DNA from: Adiantum capillus-veneris
Taxonomy: Eukaryota; Streptophyta; Polypodiopsida; Polypodiales; Pteridaceae
DNA: 64,000 nt
NCBI GenBank assembly: GCA_014529385.2
Contig: CM043952.1
Coordinates: forward strand, 56,959,619 to 57,023,618
Reading direction: 5' to 3'
Below, one piece after another: positions 31,808 through 41,104 of this stretch. Both the position numbers and the translations under genes were made by a program. Position 1 is the stretch's first letter. Every line of letters begins with the position of its first letter. The notes under the pieces are model-generated. The model did not search any database. It was not told the DNA's origin and was given only the letters and a program-made list of their open reading frames with translations.

Positions 31808-32404
31808 ATGAGTGCAGAAATTGATGATCAACACATGTTCGACTTTGAATATATCGAATGGGCTCCACCTGTGGATGTCATGGGGCTGGCAACTCTCACG
31901 GAGAGTTCCCTCGTGGCAATAGGGATAGATGGTGCAAACCCAGGTGATCCATCTCTGTCTCCCCGTTTGTCAACCTCTCCTCCACAGAGCGTGTTGGACA
32001 TTCTAGAGGATGACAATCAATTGCCAGATGCCAGGGAGTTTGTCACTCGACAGGACTGGACAACTTTTGATGCCCGATTTCGCAAGCTCGCTGTCAGGGT
32101 TCAAATCTTGGTTACACAAGTAGAAAATCTTACACAATTAATTTACAGCATGCTACTAGAATCAGCTCTCCACTTGCCAGCAACCCAGGGGGTTGCCAAT
32201 TTACCAGTTATGACCAAAGAGGTCCAACATGTCCATAATACTTCGGTTGTCGGAACACATCGGGGCACGACCAACGTGGTCAAGAAGCGCCTATCATCAT
32301 CCGAATTTCAACGTGCAAAAAGTAAAAAATTATGCTTTATTTGCTTAGGAACAGATCAAAAAAAGGAGTGCCCACATGTCGAAAAACTTCAGCATGATGC
32401 ATGA
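31808..32404 (+). CDS. Gag-like ORF of element D
   Basis: An open frame of 198 codons is counted from the ATG at 31808 (MSAEIDDQHMF); the frame is open further upstream to 31604. The N-terminus is acidic, the middle has VRVQILVTQVENLTQLIYSM (a possible coiled coil), and the basic C-terminal end has KLCFICLGTDQKKECPH. This places C-x2-C and a later C-x-H in the position of a nucleocapsid zinc knuckle but does not fit the usual CCHC spacing. It is the only substantial ORF in the element. A gag-like role is inferred from its position after the PBS and from this motif. It is intact, in contrast to neighbouring genes. Confidence 0.5.
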   Translation: MSAEIDDQHMFDFEYIEWAPPVDVMGLATLTESSLVAIGIDGANPGDPSLSPRLSTSPPQSVLDILEDDNQLPDAREFVTRQDWTTFDARFRKLAVRVQILVTQVENLTQLIYSMLLESALHLPATQGVANLPVMTKEVQHVHNTSVVGTHRGTTNVVKKRLSSSEFQRAKSKKLCFICLGTDQKKECPHVEKLQHDA

Positions 32405-35400
32405 GTTTGTGCTTTGACATAAACTCTAGTTTTGGTGCACGGCACAGTAGTTATATGGCTTTTTCAATATGTTATGCGTAGCCATTTTCTCATACTTCAA
32501 TATGGAATTTTCAGTGTATTGTACGTTTTTTTTTGAATTGGGTACTGTTAAACCCCAATTGTTTTCTGCCACAGTCATTTTTGGCACGACCAGTCACATC
32601 ATCTTGGCTTATATGATGTGCCGAAAACATTCTGAGATGCAGGCAAGATCACTGAATTAGGGTGTACATGATACACCTGTCCTACAACTCACCCTTTGCA
32701 TTTACGTCGGACCATACCCAAGTTTGGGGCACCTACATTATTCAGGATATCATCTCATTGAATCCTTACCAGTCTAACCGGTGCAAGGCACTTAGGATGT
32801 TGACTTCAACGGTTATTACGTTAGCCACGGGCTCTCATTTTTGTCTGCAAGGCATGCTACCCAGATGGTACAGTACGCTCTTACAAATCACTCTGTCAAG
32901 GACACTATTAGTTAAGCATTGTTTCCCATAATTTTCGGTTGCTATCCAGGCTCACAAATTGGTTAAGGATAAGATACGTTCTGGATTGTTTTTGGGGTTG
33001 TTGTCACTATACAACAACACTTCTTTCACAGGCAACGTGCCCATGCTAAGTCATTTTCATACGATCACGACCCCTACCAGGAAGGTAGATCAAGATGTGA
33101 TACCTCTCCCAATGAGCGAGTCATACCGAACACTTGTGGAATGCTTATACGATAAGTTGCAAGTCAGACATAAGATGCGTAAGAGCACACAGCTTGGGTG
33201 CACACTCTAAAACTTAAGGCAAGTTCCTCAGCCCAGCATGCTCTTCTTCTCTCTCTTTCTCTCTCTCTCTCTCTCTAAGGGAAACATGAAAATCTTCTAA
33301 GAAGCTTTTCATCTAGGAAGCTTTTCATACATGTTTTGCTCGTGAGTCAGCCTGAGCCAAGGTGCTCTAACTCTTAGCTAACACGTGGCTAAGATGCTAC
33401 TCAAATTAGTCTTCATCGGTTCGTTGATTGAACACTATTTTGCATAAGGGCTATGAGCCAAACAGGCTAAGAGCCGATGTTAGAATTAAGGGTAAGACCC
33501 AACTATTGGCATTCTTTGGGTGATTGTTGTCAAGATATACCCAAGGAAGTACACGTCGACGTTAATGGACAAGCAAGAGTCTTGTCATTACGGATATTTA
33601 GGGTGTCATTTTCGCACTATAGGCTTCTAGTACGATGCTCACGTTGAGTTTTTGATACTCTTGCACTTCCATCAGCTGATATATACCATGGAGTCTAGAG
33701 ACAACACACAGTTAAGACAGCATGGCTGTTAATATGAGATAGACATTTGACTTATGTGGATTTCTTGCTCTCACTATAGCACTACGGCGTGTCTATGGAT
33801 ATACTTGTTGAGATTTTAACCAAAGAGGTTGGATTGTGAGGGCAACACCCATGGTTCCCACTGCAATGTTGTTTGTTTTTTCAGGTAGGAGACGTGCTCC
33901 TCTCCATTTGCATACGGGTAAGTGAACATTACGTCCAAATCTCCAGGTATGCATCTATTGATTTGGTGTTATTCCATTTTTAGTATGCTTTTCTTGGTTT
34001 TTCAAGACGTACAAGTACCCTTGAATGCTACAAAGTCATGCCAAGGGCATGTCGGCACAAAGTATTTTGGGCCAAGTATCCAATCTATCTTTCTACCTTA
34101 TACTGTTATGAACCTACTTGTAGGGTTCAATTTGGCACATGTTGTCACATGGGATACAACATGGTCTAGGAACTCACGGAGTTCGGTTTAGCCAGTGTGG
34201 AGCAATGAATGAGGGTCCCTCTCACTACTGTCGTAAAGTGTTTAGAGCTACCTCCACACACAAGTACATCTTGTACTTGTAGGATGTTCTTTTTCAGACA
34301 TCCTTAGTTGAGACATATTCCACATGTGGCGAATATGAGTCTATGGGACTGACACGGGCGCCCCCTATTTCAAATATGTGTCACGACAAAGTCCCTAAGT
34401 GCTGGTCACATCTGTTTTCTAGACCATTTTTAGCACGACGTATCAGGAGAAATTTCGTAGCCAGAAATTGTTGGATACTTAGAATGACTTGTTAAGGTAC
34501 AAGTATTGCTAAACAACATTACAGATGGTTGTTTATACATATAGCAAATGAAAAAGTTTCATTGTTTGTATCTAGAAGTGATCACTATTCACCTTCTATT
34601 ATTGTTTAAGCAAGGTTTGCAAAAGATTGCAAATGAAAGAACTATTTACATTCCTGTTAATGTGTGCTAGGTGCATCACCTTTGCCATAAGTATTGGCAA
34701 GAATTACCATGGAAATACAGGTTCGGATCTGTTTTTGCTAAATGCATGCACACTAGGTGTTATGGGCCCTAGTGTTTAGCAAAGGCTGATTTGGAACGGC
34801 ATGCATATTCCTCAAGTTGTTGCTTATGAAGCATTTTGCACTTTATGTGCACTATCTCTATGAGATTACCTTTGAGTCTATAAATCACCAATAGAGGTCA
34901 TGGCTCGGTTTGGGCGTTTTTGGATTTTTTCAAGTTAACCACGATGGTTATTTTGGACATTGTTGATTCTTCACCAATGTTAAACACTACTGTGATTTTC
35001 CGTTTACCAGTCATCTGGAACGACTGTTTGTAAACCGTGAGGAAAACACACCTCAGTACTGTCAGTTATCCAAGGGGATAGGCAGATTACAAAGATTACA
35101 AAGAGTAATCTTGTGCTAAAGGATCTGCTAAGAGCATACGTTAACACAACGCATTTCTAAATAGATGAGTTTCTCCCTATTCTAGAATTTGCTTAAGTAT
35201 GATTTTCGACTTTGAACACCTCTTGTGGTGGGGTTGGAGATTGTGTCAATACTTTCATACGTCAAGGACTTACCATGTGTGCTGACAGAGCGTGTTGGCA
35301 AGTAACCTTCATCAAGGATGCACATGTAACGGACTGTTCAAGATACTCAGGCGAGTAGGAAATTTGGCTCACAACTGCATGGAAAGTTACGCCGAGGTTT

Positions 35401-35795
35401 CCTTGCATTATTCCAGTCCCTTCAGAAGATCTGAAAACTGGTTATGCCTTTGGACAACTCTTAGTTGTGGTTACTCCTTTACAGTACTCAAGTGAGTTAT
35501 AAATGGAATCACCATTTAAACCCAAGTGACTCTTAGTTGTGGTTACTTCTTTACATCACTCAAGTGAGTTATAAATGGAGTTACCATCTAGACCCAAGTG
35601 GTTGCAAACGGAAAACAATGTTGAAAATCAAGATATTCATCTTGGTTTCATTGAACCTCCTCACTGCACCAATTATCGGTCATACAGACAATTGGCTCAC
35701 TTATGGGACGTCAATAAAGAGAACACCAGTACTCTTAAGAAGATGTTACTACTTGTGTTTTCGAGGACGAAAACTCTTCCTTAAGGGGGAAGTAA
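32405..35795 (+). other. Internal region of element D without recognisable coding domains
   Basis: For 3.4 kb only short open frames occur, and none shows RT, RNase H, integrase or protease motifs in any frame that I could read. It holds a CT-rich run at 33241-33277 and a 72-bp tandem duplication at 35457-35600. The last 40 bases before the PPT read like the end of a gypsy polyprotein. Confidence 0.6.
35457..35600 (+). repeat. 72-bp tandem duplication in element D
   Basis: ACTCTTAGTTGTGGTTACT starts at 35457 and again at 35529. Each unit continues with a CTCAAGTGAGTTATAAATGG block and ends with ACCCAAGTG. About eight substitutions separate the units. The length is a multiple of three. Confidence 0.9.
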
Positions 35796-35970
35796 TGTCA
35801 GGACACGGGTCCTGTACCCTAAGAACTAGGCTACGCACAAGGACTACGGCCACGAGCTAGGCTAGGCAGTGTGGACAGGGGATCCGTCTAGGGCAAGGGG
35901 CTAGGAGCCCACCCTATAAAGGGAGGTTGGGAGGAGGATCTAACAGAGCCTAGTTGCCTAGTTTCTTACA
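35796..35970 (+). repeat. 3' LTR of element D
   Basis: It is 175 bp with the same ends as the 5' LTR, preceded by the PPT and followed by the duplicated target CAAGC. Confidence 0.97.
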
Positions 35971-36389
35971 CAAGCTTTCTGCTGCTGCTGTCTTCCAAAG
36001 AGCAAATCTTGTAGCTTGTGTGCTCTTTGCTTGATTGTACCATCAGGTTGCTTTAGTACGTTGATTTCCTGACTGTTGTCGAGCTTTTACCCGCCATTGA
36101 TATCTTGGTTTGTCTTGGTCAGAATGGTGTGGTTGAGGTTTTTGAGACTTAACACTCCATTCCTTGATCGGTTTTCCAGTTTGCGGAGAAGATAAGTGCT
36201 CCTTTTTCTTCCAAATCCATTTCGTGTTAGGTTCTTTGCTCGGAGATGCTCATCTCTGTATTTTGAACCTTGAAACCGTCTTTGGTATTGTCGATGATGT
36301 TTTGGGTACCCAAATTTGAATTGGCTTGTTCTTAAGCTGTGCTTTCGGTACCCAAATTTGCCTGACTCCTTGCATGCTACTTGTAGCAT
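35971..36389 (-). pseudogene. 5' part of the unknown ORF interrupted by element D
   Basis: The minus strand reads a basic segment (36389-36087) with QRRFQGSKYRDEHLRAKN and RLLRKLENRS-like basic clusters. A TAA follows at about 36085, then the same frame continues with SQEINVLKQPDGTIKQRAHK and a QQQQK run up to the element D boundary. The ORF follows directly after a retropepsin-like segment on the same strand. Its arginine/lysine content suggests nucleic-acid binding, but no family is recognised. Confidence 0.45.
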
Positions 36390-36399
36390 TTGTCAATAG

Positions 36400-36940
36400 G
36401 ATGGAGAAGATTGATTACTTCGTGGTTTGCTTTGTTGGTATTTGCCTTTCCATTCCTCCTTGCTTGGTGCAATTTGAACAATGAGTTGTCCGCCTTTAGG
36501 TGATAGCTTGAGTTAATTGGTATCCCAATCTGCTACTACCTTGTATGTCTGCATCCAGGGAGTTCCAAGAATCAATGCCTCATTCATGTGTTCATCTGGT
36601 AAGCATCCAAACTAACGAGAACATGAACATCCATGTACTATCACATTCAAGTTGACTACTCCCAATGTTGGTGTCAGGTTCTTGTTGCATCTTTTGATAG
36701 TCTCTATTCCTGCTGTGTCAGAGACTGACTTGTTGCCTTCTTGGACGTGGAATAACTGACTGCATTTACTCTAGCTCCTGTATCAACCAATGCATTTGTG
36801 CTATGGTTGTTGAGCTGTACGTTGATGCAAAGGTCCATTCCATCTAACCATTCATCATCTGTTGACACTGCATATTTCTGCAATTCCCATTGTCGGTCAT
36901 CCTATTTCCAGTGTGTTGATGGAAATAGGTATTTGTTGAT
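36400..36940 (-). pseudogene. Retropepsin-like domain downstream of integrase
   Basis: On the minus strand one frame reads CINVQLNNHSTNALVDTGAR, with the DTGA active site at about 36777-36785. After a shift, another frame reads EALILGTPWMQTYKVVADW (near 36580-36550), which fits the ILG motif and flank of an aspartic protease. Together they cover a protease of about 100-120 residues broken by at least one frameshift. Its catalytic aspartate is retained. It lies after the integrase on the same strand, whereas Ty3 elements carry the protease before the RT. It may belong to a second element joined here. Confidence 0.6.
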
Positions 36941-37010
36941 TCTTGAGAGTAACTTTCCTTTTGAGTATGCGAAGTTGAGCTTCCTCTTAGGCTTCATCAA
37001 TAACCTGCTG

Positions 37011-38524
37011 TCATTCTATCTTCCTTTTCTTAGCTGCATGCATTCTTTCTAGCAATTCATTGGTTAGTGGTGAATTGTAATTGTTTAAACGACATCCACT
37101 AATCCAATTAGCCATTGGTTCACCATCTAGGGTGGACATCTTAGTTTCTCCAATTGGAGATACATCTTTAATGATAAACGGTCCAGTCCCCTTTTTCTTA
37201 AACTTGGAAATGTGTTGCTTAAGGGGATAGACTAAAACTAGGTCCCCTTTTTTGATGATTTTTGTGATTAAATGGGAATCAAAAAACTGTTTTTGTTTCC
37301 GCTTTTGTGCATAGATGTGAGCTACAGCAGTTAGCCTTTGCTCATCTTGATTTTCTAAATCTTCAAGTCTCTCTGACAATTCATGTCCAGTCTACTCAAG
37401 ATCCTTAGCTACCCTCAGTGCCGGCAATAGAAATTCTATTGGCAGTATGGCATCAAGACCATAAACACGGTTAAAGGCTGTAGAATTTAAAGCTGTTTTG
37501 AATGAAACTCGATAAGCCCATAGAGCAGCATGGAGATTAATTTCCTAGTCTGTCCTTCCTGAACTAACCACCTTAGTCAATACCGAGCTAAGAATTTTAT
37601 TCGTATGCTCAGCTTGTCCGTTTGCTTGTGGGTGATAGGGAGCTGACTTGTTATGAATGACCATAAATTCATTAAGCACATACTCGATTACCTCATTGAG
37701 GAAATGAGTTCCCCTGTCACTGAGAATTTCTATTGATAGTTCATATCTTGTGAATACATACTCATATAAGAATGCGGTAATGGTTTTGGCATCATTCTTT
37801 TGAGTTGCCTTAGCCTCGGCCCACTTAGTCAAATAGTCCATAGCTACAGTGATATATTGAGCTTGGGTCCTATAAGTAGGTGGCTGTATTGGCCCAACAA
37901 AATCTATACCCCATTTTGCAAAAGCTCTAGCTTTCATCAATGCTCTTAAGGGCATGCTATCTACACGTGTTGGCATTTTTGCTCGTTGACAAGCATCACA
38001 TCTCCGAACATATTCTTTGGCATCTGCAAAAAGTGTTGGCCACCATATGCCTGCCATTAAGATTGCTCTTGCGGTGGTCTCACTAGAACAGTGACCTCCA
38101 ACTAATCCAACATGTGCTATTCATCTTCATTTTCACAAAGACGCAAATAATGATCCTTACCTCTTTGATACAATTGGTTTCCAATAAGAGCATAGTCTCT
38201 TGCTTCAATTTCAATTGCTCTTTGACGGCGTTTACTCATATCCTCAGGAAATGTTTGGCTCGATAAGTAAGTAACTAGATAGTTATTCCACTTAAGAACA
38301 TGTGACATTTGGAACAATGTTACATGAGGCATGGGTGTTTGTTTTTGACATTGAGGACAATCCTTTACAAAAGAGCGAACATCACTCCTCATACTTGGCC
38401 AAAATACTCCAAGTCTCAAGATCCTTCGCATAGTTTGGTCTTCCGCAAAGTGAAGTCCTACTATGGTAATATGTGCTTGACTTAGGTATTGGAATTTCTC
38501 TTCAAGATTAATGCATAAGAGCAA
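37011..38524 (-). pseudogene. Integrase of the C element with two zinc-binding modules
   Basis: The minus strand reads a first HHCC module (HITIVGLH near 38476-38450, then FVKDCPQCQK at about 38350). A spacer follows with PEDMSKRRQRAIEIEARDYA and LYQRGKDHYLRLC. A second HHCC module comes next (HVGLVGGH at 38117-38091, then RRCDACQRAK at about 38000-37989). The catalytic core has GIDFVGPI, ILSDRGTHFLNEV and YHPQANGQAEHTNK (D, D, E all present). The C-terminal part (37379-37011) includes KKGDLVLVYPLK and KKGTGPFIIKDVSP. Stops occur near 38115 and 37545. The frame is otherwise well kept, and the doubled module is unusual. Confidence 0.8.
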
Positions 38525-38529
38525 TATTC

Positions 38530-40070
38530 CATCTCGATTTTTTTGTATAGCCTACCCGCTAGTAATTGATACATAGCCGATTGCTCAATTAATCCGATTG
38601 TAATAGGAAGTGATATTTGGGAATCCACTTGAGTTATGGTCATCAATGATACCATATTTTCCGACCATCGAGGTATCATTTCCACGGAGAACAGATATGC
38701 ATATGGTAGATCATCGTCTACTCCTTTAGGTGGTTCTCGTGAAACAATCTTAGACAAATGATTTGCTCTTTGCTGAGTAGTGCACTTTTTTATAACTATA
38801 GTGAAATCAAATTCTAGAAGAATGATGAACCATCTCACTATTCTTCTTGTGCTGCATGGCTTGTTGACCAAGTATAATAAGGCTTGGTGGTCCACAAAGA
38901 ACACAAATTTGTTTGCTAATAGGTAATGTCTATACTTTTTTATGGCATAGATCATTCCTAATCCTTCCCTTTCTGTGGTGGTATAATTCTTTTCTACCAT
39001 GTTCAACTGTCAGCTAGCATAAGAAATAGGAAAATCAATTTTCTCGTCTCCTGGTTGAGCTAGTATACACCCAATGGCAAAATTGGAAGCATTTACATGT
39101 ATATGGAATATCTTATTCCACTCTGGTGCTTTCAATATTGGAGCTGAAGTGAGAGCTTGCTTAAGCTTCATGAAGAATTCTTCACACTCATCAGTCCATT
39201 CAAAGTGTATAGTCAAGCTATACATGAGTATTGCAATTATAGCGTACATGTAAATGAATCATTTGTAATATCCACAATGTCCCATGAAGGCTTGAACCCC
39301 CTTGACTGTTGCTGGTCTAGGCAATTCAACTATAACATGAATTTTATTCATATCAGTAGCTATGCCATTTTTAGACACTATATGTCCAAGAATTTTTCCT
39401 TGTCTACCCATGAATGTGCACTTTTCAAGATTTAAGCAAATCCTATAAAGTCTACATTTTTCGAATAACTTTTTGAGGTGTTCAAAATGATAAGCCTAGA
39501 TTGATGAATGTACGCATAAATCATCCATATAAACTTCCAACAATTTCCTAAGATATTCCTTAAAAGCATGGCTCATCAATCTTTGAAAGGTGGTAGGAGC
39601 ATTAGTTAACCCAAAAGGCATAACCCGATAAGCAAAAACACCCCATTCCGTTGCAAAAGCAGTTTTATGCCGATCTTTTGGGTCAACCAAAAGTTGATTA
39701 TATCCCAAAAATCCATTTAAGAAGGTGTAAGCTTCTTTTCCTGCAACTCGTTCTAAAACATGCTCAGTGATTGGAAGAGGAAAGTTGTCTCTAATGGTAG
39801 CTGCATTCACTTTCTTGAGGTTAACACACACTCATAATTTTCCATTCTTCTTGGGTACTACCACAATTGGAGACACCCAATCTGTGTGTTCAATTTCATA
39901 AATGAATTCGGCTTCCTTTAGTTTTTCAATCTCTTCTTTGATCTTCTTGGTGAGTGTCTCATTATATGCGTATGGCCTTTGTCTACTTGGTTTCGCATCA
40001 TCTCTCATGGGTATGGTATTTTGACAGATTTTTGGATCAATACCCTTGAGATCTTTTTAAGACCAAGCAA
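38530..40070 (-). pseudogene. Reverse transcriptase and RNase H of the C element
   Basis: The RT begins with KKIKEEIEKLKEAEFIYEIE and WVSPIVVVPKKNGKL (about 39950-39840), then CVNLKKVNAATIRDNFPLP, FLGYNQLLVDPKDRHKTAFA and [20 protein letters not shown]. The intact catalytic box YMDDL lies at about 39532-39521. RNase H follows with EWTDECEEFFMKLKQALTS and IFHIHVNASNFAIGCILAQP, then TTTEREGLGMIYAIKKYRHY and FVFFVDHQALLYL. The first RNase H aspartate is asparagine here (HVNAS). About four stops (near 39830, 39495, 39250 and 39010) interrupt an otherwise continuous frame. The motif style fits non-chromoviral Tat/Athila-like Ty3 elements. Confidence 0.85.
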
Positions 40071-41104
40071 AGATATCTCGGTATTCTTTCAGTAAGCTTA
40101 ACAAAAGCTCTTCTTCTTCTTCTGTTAGGTTGTTTGCAATTTAGTCAGTTCTACGCTCTCCTCGTGGTTCAGTCAGATCTATCTTTTTTGAGTTTTAGGG
40201 CCTTTCGTGGGACTCGCCTTGTTTTCATAGTTCCCTAACAGGTTGTTCAACTATGATTTTCTTAACTTTGGAGAGTATATTTCTTGTAATGGGATGGAAC
40301 ACTCATTACATCTTTACCATCCTCTTCTGTGGTCTCCATTTTGGTTGTATATATCTCCTATAGAGCTTTTTTCAACTCTTGATACTTCTTTTTTCGCTCA
40401 ACTTGTGTCATGGTTGATTCCTTGTCTTGTTTCTTTGGCTTTGCTTTAGTATCCTTTCTTGTTTTTCTTGATGTTTTCGACATTTTTGGATTTTTGTTTG
40501 AAGGATATCTGCCAGTGATTTTGTCCTTGACACAATCATGTGCTATTTGCATCAGGACATGTGTTCTACTGGAGACTACTGGCATAGGTCTAGGTTTCAC
40601 GTTTCTGGCCTCTCTTTTTCGCATATAGCATTTCTGTCTTCTCGATTTCTGGTTTGGAAAGTCAAAAAAACTTTTCCTCCCCTCCTTTCATGAGTAGCTT
40701 AGCTCTTACCCCGAATCATCTAAGGTAGCTGAATGTTCTTTTAACTCATCTGTTGCATCATAGTAGAGGTCTCAAAAGACTTGTTGAGCTTTCATTAAGT
40801 CGTTGGTTTCTTGAATTTTTTCTTCAATGTGAAGGGTTGAAATCATTTGTATGGGAATTATGTCATAGCCGTCCTCATTGCAAAATTGAGTAGGCATAGA
40901 CGTATTCACACATACATCCATTGTTGCTAAAATTTGAGCTCACTCAAATGGCTCAAACAAATGCTCTAGAAAGGATTCTGGTACATAGGCTTCATTTGTG
41001 CAATCCATTTCTAAGATACGTTCTTCTTGTTTTAATCTCCCGTTTTCTGAAGCTCCGCAATCCAAATAGGAGTGTCTTTGTTCAACCAAGATGGAAGCTT
41101 AGTT
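40071..41104 (-). pseudogene. Linker region between gag and RT, protease not found
   Basis: This coding-like but broken stretch includes a lysine-rich segment (KTSRKTRKDTKAKPKKQDKE at about 40490-40430) and, near the RT, a segment resembling EYRDIFAWS followed by KDLKGIDPKIC, the usual lead-in to a Tat-type RT. The retropepsin expected here, present at this place in element E, is not recognisable. It has either been deleted or replaced by the lysine-rich segment. Confidence 0.5.

Larger units (their letters stand above)
30732..35970 (+). mobile_element. Element D: LTR retrotransposon, apparently non-autonomous
   Basis: This is a complete 5239-bp insertion with 175-bp LTRs, a PBS, a PPT (AAGGGGGAAGTAA) and a perfect target duplication CAAGC (30727-30731 and 35971-35975). 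The LTRs differ at five of 175 positions, making it the youngest-looking datable insertion here. The internal region has one gag-like ORF and no recognisable protease, RT or integrase. The terminal internal peptide (FSRTKTLP then a stop just before the LTR) resembles the ends of gypsy polyproteins. It would need enzymes from another element to move. Confidence 0.95.

Noticed and set aside
38600-39250. Second, archaeal-type RNase H as known in some Tat-lineage elements
   Set aside because: Only the usual gypsy RNase H is readable between RT and integrase; the following spacer shows no second catalytic set.
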